From assembly GCA_031180825.1 (NCBI GenBank), contig JAPSLM010000022.1:1-36406 (forward strand): a stretch of DNA of 36,406 nt. The letters run 5' to 3'. The notes under the pieces are model-generated. The model saw nothing but the letters and a program-made list of their open reading frames with translations. It had not been told where the DNA came from and searched no databases. Each line of letters starts with the position of its first letter. The stretch's first letter is position 1. Below are positions 22,976 to 31,831 of the stretch, piece after piece. The DNA is from Paenibacillus sp. GTDB taxonomy: Bacteria; Bacillota; Bacilli; Paenibacillales; NBRC-103111. Both the position numbers and the translations under genes were made by a program.

Positions 22976-24043
22976 ATGTCCAGACGCGCTTTTATACGCT
23001 GGATGCTTGGACTTCTGGTCATGATCGGAGCGGCGCTCGCAGGACTGATCAAGCTGCTGCGGCAATCGATTGAGCGGCAGACGGGCGGCGGGGCACAAAC
23101 GCCGGGCGGCGTCGTGCTGCAAAAGACGGAATCGGGGCTGAATCCAGACCCGGCGGCGGGGAATCCGGCAGTGCCGTTGTTCTCGTTCATGATTCTCAGC
23201 GACTTGCATGTGTCGCCTGACGATCCAGGCCCGGTCCGGCATTTGAGGCAAGCGCTTGACGATATAAAGCAGTTCGAATCACCGGTCGAGGCGCTGGTGC
23301 TGACGGGCGACGTGACCGACTACGGGCGGGAGAGGGATTACAAAGAGCTGAAAAAAATATTTTCCGCTTACAAGCTGCCTCCGGTCTACGCCAATATGGG
23401 CAACCACGATTATTACGACATATGGATCGACCGGAAAGGGGCTTTCAATAAAGACACGATGCCCAATGGCAAAACGGACTGGCAATCGCGCGAGCGGTTC
23501 CAGAAGTTTTTCGGATTGTCGAAGCCTTATCACGACGCTTGGGAGAAAGGCTGCCACTTGATTATGCTGTCGCAGGAGGCTTATGTGCAGGAGAAGCCCG
23601 AGGTAGGCGAAGGGGCATGGTATTCCGACGAGCAATTGGATTGGCTGAAGGAACGGCTGGCTTCGCACAAGGACGGCAAGCCCGTGTTCATCATGACCCA
23701 TCAGCCGCTTCCGCCCGCCGGGCAAGACGGAGGGACGCACCAATTGATTCCGGCGAAAACATTCCGCGAGATTTTGAAGCCTTACAAAAACGTGTTCGTG
23801 TTCTGCGGACACCGGCATCAAGATTTTCAAGGCACGGTGGAGCATTATGTCAAAGAAAGCTTTCACTATTTTCATAACTCCTCGGTCGGACGCGTGCTGA
23901 ACCGCAGCTATCAAAATGCGGCCAAGGAGAAAGCGCAAGGATTGTATGTGCAAGTATACCGGGACAAGGTGACGCTGCGCGGCCGGGCGTTCGAGTCGGG
24001 AACATGGCTGAAGGAAGCCGATTGGACCGTCAAGTTGACCTGA
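22976..24043 (+). CDS. metallophosphoesterase with Tat-like or membrane N terminus
   Basis: 355 residues of the calcineurin-like superfamily. The two-metal blocks are all present: D-x-H in ILSDLHVS (about 74-79), GDVTDYGRERD (about 106-116), GNHDYY (about 142-147), THQP near 242 and GHRHQDF (about 279-285). The start MSRRAFIRWMLGLLVMIG carries a twin-arginine-like S-R-R-x-F-I and a hydrophobic run, so it is probably exported or anchored outside. Substrate is unknown; cell-surface phosphodiester cleavage (teichoic acid, nucleotides) is possible. AAGGAGG precedes the ATG by nine bases. Confidence 0.93.
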   Translation: MSRRAFIRWMLGLLVMIGAALAGLIKLLRQSIERQTGGGAQTPGGVVLQKTESGLNPDPAAGNPAVPLFSFMILSDLHVSPDDPGPVRHLRQALDDIKQFESPVEALVLTGDVTDYGRERDYKELKKIFSAYKLPPVYANMGNHDYYDIWIDRKGAFNKDTMPNGKTDWQSRERFQKFFGLSKPYHDAWEKGCHLIMLSQEAYVQEKPEVGEGAWYSDEQLDWLKERLASHKDGKPVFIMTHQPLPPAGQDGGTHQLIPAKTFREILKPYKNVFVFCGHRHQDFQGTVEHYVKESFHYFHNSSVGRVLNRSYQNAAKEKAQGLYVQVYRDKVTLRGRAFESGTWLKEADWTVKLT

Positions 24044-24117
24044 TCGTACTTCGGCGGGCTTAAGCCGCTGCTCCCGGACCGCGTCACCGAATAAGATTGA
24101 GGAAGGAATTAACCGAT

Positions 24118-25701
24118 ATGAGCACCGGATTATCCGAGAAATTAAAAGAAGAAGTACAGAAGCGGCGCACCTTCGCCATCATCTCCCACCCCGACGCGGG
24201 GAAAACGACCCTGACCGAGAAGCTGCTGCTGTTCGGAGGCGCGATCCGGCTGGCCGGGACGGTCAAAGGGCGCAAAGCAAACCGCCATGCGACGAGCGAC
24301 TGGATGGAGATCGAGAAGCAGAGAGGAATTTCGGTCACTTCCAGTGTGATGCAGTTCGACTATTTAGGCCACCGGGTCAATATTCTCGACACCCCGGGCC
24401 ACCAAGACTTCAGCGAAGACACGTACCGGACGTTGACGGCGGCGGACAGCGCCGTCATGCTGATCGACTCGGCCAAAGGGGTCGAGGCTCAGACGAAGAA
24501 GCTGTTCCAGGTATGCCGCAAGCGGGGCATCCCGATCTTCACGTTCATCAACAAGCTGGACCGCGAGGGCCAGAATCCGTTCGATCTGCTCGAAGAGCTG
24601 GAGCAAGTGCTGGGTATCCGCTCGTATCCGATGAACTGGCCGATCGGGATGGGCAAACAGTTTCGGGGCGTATACGACCGGAAGCTGACGCAGGTCGAGC
24701 TGTTCCAAGGCGACGATCACAAAGAAATTCAAGTGCGTAAAGTAAGCGGCTACGACGATCCGGTCGTGAAGGAAATCGCAGGCGATTTTTTCTACGACCA
24801 ATTGGTCCAGGACCTGGAGCTGCTCGATGTAGCGGGCGACGAGTTCGACTACGAGAAGGTACAGCAGGGCGAGCTGACGCCTGTATTTTTCGGCAGTGCG
24901 ATCAACAATTTCGGCGTGCAGACGTTCCTTGAGAATTTCCTGCAGCTCGCTCCGACGCCGACGCCGCGCAAAAGCAACGAAGGCTTGGTCGATCCGCTGC
25001 ACGAGAAGTTTTCCGGTTACATTTTCAAAATCCAAGCGAACATGAACCCGGCTCACCGCGACCGGATCGCTTTCCTGCGGATTTGCTCCGGCAAATTCGA
25101 GCGGGGCATGTCGGTGAAGCATGTGCGGGTCGGCAAGGACATCAAGCTGGCGCAGCCGCAGCAGTTTCTTGCACAGGACCGCGATATCGTCGAGGACGCT
25201 TACCCCGGCGATATTATCGGGCTGTTCGACCCCGGCATTTTCCGCATCGGGGATTCGCTCTGCCAAGGCGGCAGCATCGAATTCGATGAGCTGCCGACCT
25301 TCTCCCCGGAGCTGTTCTCCAAGGTGACGGTCAAAAACGCGCTGAAGCACAAGCAGTTCCAGAAAGGCGTGGACCAGTTGACCGAGGAAGGCACCATTCA
25401 GGTGTTCAAAACGATCGGCTTCGAGGATTTGATTCTCGGGGTCGTCGGCCAGCTCCAATTCGAGGTGTTCGAATACCGGATGAGAGCGGAGTACAGCAGC
25501 GAGGTGCAGCTGTCCCGGATGAGCTACCAGTTCGCGCGGTGGCTCGTGGGCGACAACATCGATCCGGCCAAGTTCCGGATTAACTCGCAGCTGGTGAAGG
25601 ATAAGAAGGACAACTACGTCGCGCTGTTCGAGAATGAATATGCGCTGCGTACGGCGATGGAGAAAAATCCGAACCTGAAGTTTTTGGAAACCGCGCCTTG
25701 A
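24118..25701 (+). CDS. prfC: peptide chain release factor 3
   Basis: 527 residues. A GTPase that recycles RF1 and RF2 from the ribosome after termination. The G domain begins TFAIISHPDAGKTTLTEK (G1 at 24-31). The switch region, TPGHQDF (G3) and NKLDREG (G4) follow, with the RF3-specific stretch EKQRGISVTSSVMQF and the C-terminal domains through QFEVFEYRMRAEY. The start is ATG 24118 with AGGAAGG upstream; a TTG 21 bases earlier is not needed. Not all Bacillales keep prfC, but many Paenibacillaceae do. It is followed by a strong terminator. Confidence 0.95.
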   Translation: MSTGLSEKLKEEVQKRRTFAIISHPDAGKTTLTEKLLLFGGAIRLAGTVKGRKANRHATSDWMEIEKQRGISVTSSVMQFDYLGHRVNILDTPGHQDFSEDTYRTLTAADSAVMLIDSAKGVEAQTKKLFQVCRKRGIPIFTFINKLDREGQNPFDLLEELEQVLGIRSYPMNWPIGMGKQFRGVYDRKLTQVELFQGDDHKEIQVRKVSGYDDPVVKEIAGDFFYDQLVQDLELLDVAGDEFDYEKVQQGELTPVFFGSAINNFGVQTFLENFLQLAPTPTPRKSNEGLVDPLHEKFSGYIFKIQANMNPAHRDRIAFLRICSGKFERGMSVKHVRVGKDIKLAQPQQFLAQDRDIVEDAYPGDIIGLFDPGIFRIGDSLCQGGSIEFDELPTFSPELFSKVTVKNALKHKQFQKGVDQLTEEGTIQVFKTIGFEDLILGVVGQLQFEVFEYRMRAEYSSEVQLSRMSYQFARWLVGDNIDPAKFRINSQLVKDKKDNYVALFENEYALRTAMEKNPNLKFLETAP

Positions 25702-25723
25702 TTGCACCGATTCCGATAAGCAT

Positions 25724-25774
25724 ACAGCCCTTCGTGGTCTTTGTGGACCGAACGAAGGGCTGTTCGTTTTTTTT
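25724..25774 (+). terminator. terminator of prfC
   Basis: ACAGCCCTTCGT pairs with ACGAAGGGCTGT, with eight Ts after TCG. A strong intrinsic terminator. Confidence 0.93.
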
Positions 25775-25844
25775 GCCGGGAGCGGCCGAGTTTGATAGAA
25801 TAGGGATACGGTGGAAGAAAAATGAAACGGAGGGATGCTTATCT

Positions 25845-26120
25845 ATGAAAAGCAAAGCATACAATCCGTACGAAGATCCCGCCCTTCACGCCACGCAACC
25901 GACTCGAACGTGGATTATGGAGGACCGGAAGCCTTTCAACGACGCGATTCATCATATTGACGTCGTCCAAGGGGTATCCACGCCCAAGCGTCTGGACGAT
26001 TATCCAGGGCTTATTAGAAACCCGTTTCGCTTATACGTTATCGTCTCGGTAGGTTCGATGGTGGTTTTGCTTGCGTATTCCTTCATTCAAAACCTATGGG
26101 CTGCTTTGAACGGAGGCTAG
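25845..26120 (+). CDS. small membrane-anchored protein of unknown function
   Basis: 91 residues. A soluble, acidic-to-neutral N-terminal two-thirds (PYEDPALHATQPTRTWIMED, then DVVQGVSTPKRLDDYPG) leads to one hydrophobic C-terminal segment (about 65-86). No family known to me. GGAGG precedes ATG by eleven bases; a TAGAAT-like -10 lies at 25795-25800. It is followed by a GC-rich terminator-like hairpin. Likely lineage-specific and membrane-linked, with the N terminus in the cytoplasm. Confidence 0.75.
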   Translation: MKSKAYNPYEDPALHATQPTRTWIMEDRKPFNDAIHHIDVVQGVSTPKRLDDYPGLIRNPFRLYVIVSVGSMVVLLAYSFIQNLWAALNGG

Positions 26121-26134
26121 ATCCAATTCGAGTT

Positions 26135-26174
26135 GCCGGTCGGTTGGGACGCAGAGTCCAGCCGGCCGGTTTGT
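26135..26174 (+). terminator. terminator-like hairpin after the 25845 gene
   Basis: CCGGTCGGTTGGGAC and GTCCAGCCGGCCGG pair with wobbles and a bulge; TTTGTTAT follows. The rest of the gap to 26356 shows no gene. Confidence 0.6.
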
Positions 26175-26356
26175 TATATGGCTGAGTGATCGATCCGGCA
26201 GGAAGAGCTTTGTTGTTTTTGTTGGACAATTCGGTGCAACATTCGCTGGGATGAAACAAAATCCGCGTTTCAGCCGTCATGGTAGAAGAGGCGATGCCGC
26301 GTATGGTTATTGGGCTCTATTAACGTAACGGACAACGGGAAGAGGAGAGAGTACGG

Positions 26357-26944
26357 ATGTTATTGAAATGGGACTACGATTTATTCGAAATGATCAACGG
26401 CTTGGTTGTCGATCATACGACGCTTAACCTTTGGATGCTGTTTTTCGCGAAATATGCGGAATATTTCTTTTATTTGGGCATCCTGGTTTATTGGTTTACC
26501 CGAAAACAAGAGAACCGCCGAATGGTGGCTAAAGCGCTTTGTTCCGCTGTTTTGGCGATGGGGATCGGCTCGCTGCTCGGTAGATTGTTTTACCGGAACC
26601 GGCCGTTCGTCAGTCACGAGGTTCACCAGTTGATCGAGCATGCGGCCAATGCGTCGTTTCCCAGCAGCCATGCCATCGGCGCTTTTGTCATTGCCACCTC
26701 GATATGGCTGTATCGGCGCAAGGATGGCACCGTTTGGCTTGCGCTGGCCGCATTGATCGCTTTGTCCCGGGTTTGGACCGGCGTTCATTATCCGATCGAC
26801 GTGACCGTCGGCGCGCTGCTCGGCATCGGCTCCGCCGTAGCCGTAAACAAGCTGTTTGCCCAATGGACGCTCGCCCGGCGCGGGTTGGCCGCGAGCTTGT
26901 CGTTTTTTGAGAAAATCGAGCGCAAGCTCGGCTATAAATCCTAG
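26357..26944 (+). CDS. bcrC: BcrC-type undecaprenyl-diphosphatase (PAP2 family)
   Basis: 195 residues. Dephosphorylates undecaprenyl pyrophosphate for cell-wall lipid recycling at the outer membrane face, which in Bacillus gives bacitracin resistance. PAP2 motifs: C1-like GRLFYRNRPF near 75-84, C2 FPSSHAIGAF near 100-109 with the PSSH histidine, C3 SRVWTGVHYPIDV near 138-150. About five hydrophobic segments. The N terminus DLFEMINGL and the VHQLIEHAANASFPSSH stretch match BcrC better than the general PAP2 set. GAGGAGAG upstream. It suits a genome with a Lia cell-wall stress system. Confidence 0.87.
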   Translation: MLLKWDYDLFEMINGLVVDHTTLNLWMLFFAKYAEYFFYLGILVYWFTRKQENRRMVAKALCSAVLAMGIGSLLGRLFYRNRPFVSHEVHQLIEHAANASFPSSHAIGAFVIATSIWLYRRKDGTVWLALAALIALSRVWTGVHYPIDVTVGALLGIGSAVAVNKLFAQWTLARRGLAASLSFFEKIERKLGYKS

Positions 26945-26957
26945 AAGGACTTTTGGA

Positions 26958-26988
26958 GCAGTTGCCTGTGCGGCAGCTGCCTTTTTTT
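26958..26988 (+). terminator. terminator of the PAP2 gene
   Basis: GCAGTTGCC pairs with GGCAGCTGC (one wobble) and seven Ts follow. Confidence 0.9.
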
Positions 26989-27217
26989 GCGAAAAATCGG
27001 CTATCACGCCGGTATCTGGATGCTCCGGAGGCTTGTCGTAGGCCTCTATACCTGACCGTGCTGCGGCCGAGGGCATACACTGTGATGGACGAACAAGGCC
27101 AGGTTCAGGCTCAGAGGAACCGGATAGGGGGAGCAGAAGGTTCGTCTAAGACGCTGCAGAGGGAGAGGGGGGCTTGGTGCCGACCATTCTCCGGCCGAAG
27201 GAAGAAAGGTGGATGAA

Positions 27218-27991
27218 ATGAGGAAGAGCAAACCGAATTACCGCAGGCACATCGTAAGCAAATGGGCCAAAACCCAGGCGGTGATTCCGAACCGGAAGCT
27301 GGCCAAGTACATTCCCGAGACGCGCAAGCTGAACCGTGAAAGTTTGAAGGATATGCTGGACCGGCACGGGATGGTCTATGTGAAGCCGAACAGCGGCACT
27401 TACGGGATCGGCGTCATGCGGGTAGAGCGGCTTGCCGGCGAAGGGGACCCGTCGTATCGCTGTCATATCGGGATGAAAATTCAAACCTTTACCCAATTTG
27501 ATGACTTATACAGGCATATCGCAGGATTGACTAGAAAGCGGATGTACTTGGCGCAAAAAGGCATCCATCTGCTCAAGTACCGTCAGCGGCGTTTCGATCT
27601 TCGCGTCATGGTGCAGCAAAGTCCTGCCGGAAAATGGCAGACGACCGGCTTGATCGGGCGCGTCGCGGCACCGGGCAAGATCGTGACCAATGTGCATAAC
27701 GGAGGAACGCTCAAGCCTGTGGAGGTTTTGCTGCAAGGGCATGCCGGGGGTGCCGAGAAGTCGAGGCTTGCCTGGAGGCTTCGCAGGCTGGGCACTTCCG
27801 TCGCGCGGCAGCTTCATTCGAAGTATAGGGGAATCAAAGAAATCGGGCTGGATGTCGCGCTGGACGAAAGTCTTCATCCGTGGATTTTGGAAATTAATAC
27901 GGCTCCGGACCCGTATATATTCCGAAAGCTGAAGGATAAGCGCATATTCGCAAGAATTTACCGGTACGCCAAAGCTTACGGACGGCTCTAA
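27218..27991 (+). CDS. YheC/YheD-family ATP-grasp protein
   Basis: 257 residues, ATP-grasp fold as in the YheC/D endospore coat-associated proteins of Bacillus. The N-terminal part has NYRRHIVSKWAKTQAVIPN and GMVYVKPNSGTYGIGVMRV (ATP-binding loop region), then RRFDLRVMVQQ (about 129-139) and the metal-binding C-terminal ILEINTAPDP (about 231-240), typical of ATP-grasp ligases. The substrate is unknown. AAAGGTGG lies five bases before ATG 27218. Expression in sporulation is suggested by the family; the upstream CATACACT (27076-27083) faintly resembles a sporulation -10 box but is not strong. Confidence 0.88.
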   Translation: MRKSKPNYRRHIVSKWAKTQAVIPNRKLAKYIPETRKLNRESLKDMLDRHGMVYVKPNSGTYGIGVMRVERLAGEGDPSYRCHIGMKIQTFTQFDDLYRHIAGLTRKRMYLAQKGIHLLKYRQRRFDLRVMVQQSPAGKWQTTGLIGRVAAPGKIVTNVHNGGTLKPVEVLLQGHAGGAEKSRLAWRLRRLGTSVARQLHSKYRGIKEIGLDVALDESLHPWILEINTAPDPYIFRKLKDKRIFARIYRYAKAYGRL

Positions 27992-28008
27992 GCAGCCGTC
28001 CGTTTGTT
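27978..28008 (+). terminator. terminator overlapping the YheC/D gene end
   Basis: ACGGACGGCT pairs with AGCCGTCCGT across the stop codon, followed by TTGTTAT. Confidence 0.72.
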
Positions 28009-28044
28009 ATGAAGAAAGAAATTTTCGCGGCTCCCGAATCGGTG

Positions 28045-29263
28045 TTATCCCGCTTCGCCGTCCGGGGAGGCAGTCCGGTCGGTTTTGGGCAGGGTGATCG
28101 TGAACGAGGTGTCGATGCCGGGCGTGCTGTCCGCTTCGATCGTGCCTGCGTGGGCTTCGACCAGCCGCTTGACGATGGACAGGCCGAGTCCGGTCTCGCT
28201 GTTGCTCTTGGACCGGGACGGATCAGCCTTGTAGAACCGCTCCCAGATGAGGGCCAGCTCTTCCTTGGACATGCCGCGGCCGGTATCCGCGATCACGATC
28301 ACGGTATGGGCTTCCGTCTCGGAGCCGGTCAGGCGGAACGTCTCCTTCTCGATGATGCCGTAACAATTGGCCCGCTCCTCCGGCGAGTGGACGAGATCGT
28401 TCTTCAGCCCTTCGATGATGCCGCGGATCGAGGTAAGCGGCGTGCGGAGCTCGTGCGTCACGTCCATAATAAAATGGCGGCGCCGCGTTTCAAACTGCTG
28501 CAGCTTATGCAGGGCGAGTTCGAGCTGCCGGGCCATCGAATTGAAATCACCTGCGAGCTCGCCCAGCTCGTCCGACCGGCGAACCGAGGATCGGGCGGCA
28601 TAATCTCCCTCCGCAATTTGGCGGGTCGTCCGGCGCAGTGACCGGATGCTGGCGCTCATGCTGCGGGAAAATACCCAGCTGACGGCGACAGCCAGGACGA
28701 AAATAACGATAATCATATAGATCAGCGCTTGATTAAGCGCCTCCATCGTTTCTTGAATGCCGTGGAGCGGGGAGAAGACGAAGAGGTGCAGCTTGTTTTT
28801 TTGCGGCTTCAGCTTGGTTGCCTGTAAACGACGACCCACGGCTCCTCGGCCCCGCGTTCGACGATAAAGCTTACGCTATCCCCGGTGTCGGACATACGTG
28901 ACCGCAACTCGTCCAAAAACGCCTTGCCCCGCAGCGCGCCGGGCATTTTCGGATCGCGGTAGGCGATTTCGCCGGCTTGGTCCAGCAGGATGAACGACGT
29001 TCGGCGCTCGCCAACAGCGTACGGAACGCCTGCAGCGCGCTGGTCGGGTCTTCGCCGTCTTTGGCCAGCAGGCGGACGATTCCTTTGGATACGCTGGCCA
29101 GCTCTTCCGTCTCGTTATCGAACGTTCGCTGCTTCATATAGTAAGTAAACCCGGCCGCCAAGAGGACGAGAATGAGCATGGACAGAAGGAGATGGGACAG
29201 AAACTGCCGCTGGAAAAAAGTAAACCGGAAGCCCGGCCGCCGGTGGCTCGGCTTCATCGTCAT
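28045..29263 (-). pseudogene. decayed sensor histidine kinase (HAMP-HisKA-HATPase)
   Basis: Starting at ATG 29263 (overlapping the preceding regulator stop), the frame gives a membrane segment (about 23-42) and an outer domain. It breaks near 29005; the next part (ILLDQAGEIAYRDPKMPGAL, then KAFLDELRSRMSD) is in a second frame, and a further break near 28824 moves to a third frame. That frame holds the second membrane segment, HAMP (RSMSASIRSLRRTTRQIAEGD), and H box FIMDVTHELRTPLTS. The HATPase boxes DTGRGM and TGLGLSIVKRLVE are present, but the N box is missing: the sequence jumps from EKETFRL to SETEAHTVIV. Two frameshifts and one deletion mean no working kinase. Confidence 0.88.
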
Positions 29264-29535
29264 TCCTCCAGCTTGTAGCCCACGCCCCAGACGGTCACGA
29301 TCAGCGGATGCTCCGGCGAAGCCTTATTGCGCAGCCGCTTGATATGGACATCGACCGTGCGCTCTTCGCCCAAATAATCGAAGCCCCATATGCTTTCAAG
29401 CAGCTGCTCGCGGGTAAAGACGCGTTTGGGATACCGGACGAACAGCGAGAGCAGGTCGAATTCCTTCGGCGTTAAGTTGCCGATCGTATTGCCGCCGACC
29501 GTGACGGTCCGGGCCGCAGGGAGGGCTTTGGATTT
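29260..29535 (-). pseudogene. OmpR-family response regulator, DNA-binding domain only
   Basis: Reading leftward, ARTVTVGGNTIGNLTPKEFD, then GEERTVDVHIKRLRNKAS and GVGYKLEE are the complete winged-helix output domain of an OmpR/PhoB-type regulator, with stop TGA overlapping the kinase start. The receiver domain is absent: past about 29535 the sequence no longer resembles a regulator, and no start or ribosome site suits the remnant. With the decayed kinase, this is a broken two-component pair in the normal gene order. Confidence 0.85.
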
Positions 29536-29722
29536 TGGACATCTTGAGTATCGTCCATGTTAAGGCCGATCGGCTGTACCCCGGAGCATCGGCTTTGCGG
29601 TACGGCGAGATATGAAGCTGGCAGCTGCGGCGGATTGCTTTGTCCGCATTTTTCACCCCTGCAATGACGCTGTAGCAAGCAGACCGAACGGTGGTTGGCG
29701 ATCCCTTTCGTTTAGCTTCCGG
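29536..29722 (-). other. scar between the regulator remnant and the transferase gene
   Basis: No gene is supported. This is where the receiver domain of the response regulator would be expected. A GGGG-AAAAATG pattern on the minus strand is preceded by no family-like coding. Confidence 0.4.
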
Positions 29723-30487
29723 TCACTGAACATCGAGGGCACGCGATATGCCGAACTGTCGCTGAATCTCCGGAATGTCGACTGCGAATTCGGTTCTTTT
29801 CGGATGCGTGATCGAGCACATGTAGCGGCCGACGCGGAACGATACGGTACTGTATTGGGCGAAGTTCGTATAGCCGGTGACGACGCAGTTCGGCTTGATA
29901 TCTATACTGTTGATTTCATACACAGGCAGCGGAGTCATGAGTCCGGTCTTCAAAATTTTCGACAAGGACTCCTTGGAGGTCCAAAGCATCGTGAGAGCCG
30001 CCTCATATTCAAGCGAGGTATGGGCGATCAGTTGGTGCTCGGGCGTGGTCATCTGCGACTCGATGGCTTCGATGTTGGCGCCGTCGATTTTCTCCAAATC
30101 GATGCCTGTCGGATGGGCCTCCGGGAATGCAATGGCAGCGGCGATATCGTCGCAGTGAGTAATGGTGATCTGGAGAGGCTCGGTTCGCGGAAGCATGATG
30201 ACCGGCTGCTGGAACACTCCCTGCTGCACCCATATTTGCGGGAGTCGAGGTTCTTCCATACGGGCGTACGCGGAGATTGCCTGCTTCGCACAGTAGCGGC
30301 CGAGGACAAAGGAGTGCTTCCTTTTATATTGAAGCTTCCGGTAGTAAGCAAGCTCCTGCTCGTGCAGGATGCTTAAGACTTCCGCATCTTCATACGGGGA
30401 TGTACGGCTGTAAAGGCACAGCTCCGCCTTAAACCGATGGTCAGGCCGGATTAGTGCAAGTTCCTCCAAGTACAGTAAGGTGTCCAA
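29723..30487 (-). CDS. Sfp-type 4'-phosphopantetheinyl transferase
   Basis: 254 residues. Transfers phosphopantetheine from CoA to a carrier-protein serine. Signatures in order: LGRYCAKQAI (substrate-side), THCDDIAAAIAF followed by the metal-binding PTGIDLEKID, and WTSKESLSKILKTGL, the W-x-x-K-E-S motif. I take TTG 30487 as start because AGGGGAG lies eight bases upstream and a TTGACA-AACGAT promoter lies just before it, inside the longer open frame that would begin at 30661 without a ribosome site. No NRPS, PKS or fatty-acid carrier gene is near, so its carrier partner is elsewhere. It is divergent from the LacI-type gene. The N terminus of the family is variable, so this start is inference. 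Confidence 0.88.
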   Translation of the reverse strand: MDTLLYLEELALIRPDHRFKAELCLYSRTSPYEDAEVLSILHEQELAYYRKLQYKRKHSFVLGRYCAKQAISAYARMEEPRLPQIWVQQGVFQQPVIMLPRTEPLQITITHCDDIAAAIAFPEAHPTGIDLEKIDGANIEAIESQMTTPEHQLIAHTSLEYEAALTMLWTSKESLSKILKTGLMTPLPVYEINSIDIKPNCVVTGYTNFAQYSTVSFRVGRYMCSITHPKRTEFAVDIPEIQRQFGISRALDVQ

Positions 30488-30533
30488 AAATATTTCTCCC
30501 CTCGTTTTCGTTCGTTGAAGAACGTTGTAATTA

Positions 30534-30562
30534 ATCGTTTCCGATAATTCCAGAGCTGTCAA
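30534..30562 (-). promoter_or_regulatory. candidate promoter of the phosphopantetheinyl transferase
   Basis: On the minus strand TTGACA (30562-30557), 17 bases, AACGAT (30539-30534). The -35 is perfect. Its place supports the short start at 30487. Confidence 0.5.
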
Positions 30563-30700
30563 TAGGTGAAAATTATTACTTTTATTAAAAAAATGCGCGT
30601 CATCGTTATGCGGTGGGACTCCCGTAGCACAGGTAAAGAAAACCGATCGCGACGGCGGCATCGGAAATGTGCAGGTGTAGGCGATGCCTTCCTTGCGGTG

Positions 30701-30730
30701 TTGACATGAAAAGTGGAAACATGAGATAAT
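30701..30730 (+). promoter_or_regulatory. promoter of the LacI-type gene
   Basis: TTGACA (30701-30706), 18 bases, GATAAT (30725-30730), close to consensus. The CATG-AAAAGTGGAAA-CATG within the spacer might be an autoregulatory operator, but this is speculative. Confidence 0.7.
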
Positions 30731-30757
30731 GAACGCGCGTACATTTTATATTGGGAG

Positions 30758-31831
30758 GTGGCTGAAATCGTAACCCGAAAGGAAGTTGCAGAGCTGGCGG
30801 GCGTATCCGAAGCGACGGTTTCCCGCGTATTCAACGACGTCGGCCCGATGAAGGAGCAGACCCGGCAGCGGGTGCTTCAGGCCGCCAAAACTTTAAATTA
30901 TCATCCTAACGCGATCGCCCAAAGCTTCGCACGGCGCCGAAGCGGAAACTTGGGCGTCGTGCTGCCTTATGTGCCGAAGGTTCACATTTTCTCGACTTAC
31001 TATTTCTCCGAAGTGCTCAGTGGCATCGGAGAGCAAGTGAAGGCTTCTGGCAACGATATGCTGCTGAAATTTCGCGTTCCCGGAGAGGAAAGCGATTACA
31101 GCAGCATTTTTCGGTCGCAGAAGGTGGATGCCTGCGTGATTCTCGGAGCGACGGATACCCCTTCGGAGCGGGCGGAGCTGAAAAAATTGGAGGACGGCGG
31201 GTTCCCGTTTTGTCTGATCAATCAGCATATGAGCGGGGAGCGGTTTAATGAAGTGGATGCGGATCATGAGGGAGGCAGCTACCGGGCGGTGCGGCATCTG
31301 CTCGATCTGGGCTACCGGGACATTGCTTTTTTGAGCGGCTCGCCCGAGTATTCCAACAGCGGCGACCGGCTGCGCGGGTACATGCAGGCTATGCGCGAAG
31401 CGGGGCTGCTGCCGGCGGATGCCAAGACTCCGGGCGATCTGCCGGCGCATCTATACTACGAAGGCAACTACAGCCGAACAAGCGGAATTAAAGCGGCGTC
31501 GGCCATGCATCCGCACCTGAACCGGATCGAGGCGGTGTTTGCCTCGAATGACCGGATGGCGATCGGCTTGATGCAAGGGCTTCGCGAGTACGGGCATGTT
31601 CCGGGCCGGGATTACGCCATTGTCGGTTATGACGATTCGGAGGCTGCCCGCGTGACCGACCCTCCGCTGACGAGCGTTGCCGTCCCGTTTTACGAGATGG
31701 GCCGGCTGGCGGCGGAGCGCGTGCTGAGACGCGCCGGCGGGGGCAACGAGACGGGCGGCGCATCGGAGGGCTTCAGACTTAAGCTGGATACGAAGCTTGT
31801 CGTGCGGCAATCGTGCAGAATCCTGCGGTAA
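30758..31831 (+). CDS. LacI-family transcriptional regulator
   Basis: About 354-357 residues. N-terminal LacI HTH VTRKEVAELAGVSEATVSRVF followed by the hinge NYHPNAIAQSFA, then a periplasmic-binding-like sensor domain (VVLPYVPKVHIFSTYYF to SVAVPFYEMGRLAAERVL). The effector is probably a sugar or sugar derivative, since a sugar-oxidoreductase-type cluster follows. The start is unsure: GTG 30758 overlaps the ribosome site, while GGAGG (30754-30758) is eight bases before ATC 30767, which would give the family-like MVTRKEVAEL. It is likely local regulator of the downstream cluster, possibly also of the divergent transferase. Confidence 0.92.
   Translation: MAEIVTRKEVAELAGVSEATVSRVFNDVGPMKEQTRQRVLQAAKTLNYHPNAIAQSFARRRSGNLGVVLPYVPKVHIFSTYYFSEVLSGIGEQVKASGNDMLLKFRVPGEESDYSSIFRSQKVDACVILGATDTPSERAELKKLEDGGFPFCLINQHMSGERFNEVDADHEGGSYRAVRHLLDLGYRDIAFLSGSPEYSNSGDRLRGYMQAMREAGLLPADAKTPGDLPAHLYYEGNYSRTSGIKAASAMHPHLNRIEAVFASNDRMAIGLMQGLREYGHVPGRDYAIVGYDDSEAARVTDPPLTSVAVPFYEMGRLAAERVLRRAGGGNETGGASEGFRLKLDTKLVVRQSCRILR

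Noticed and set aside
24364..25707. A 447-codon leftward open frame opposite prfC
   Set aside because: A long antisense frame in GC-rich coding DNA; prfC is plainly the real gene.
27068..27083. A sporulation sigma-K-like promoter before the YheC/D gene
   Set aside because: CATACACT is a partial match and the -35 is not convincing, so it is only mentioned, not called.
26953..27216. An 87-codon frame ending just before the YheC/D gene
   Set aside because: TTG start without ribosome site and no recognisable protein pattern; it overlaps a terminator at its start.
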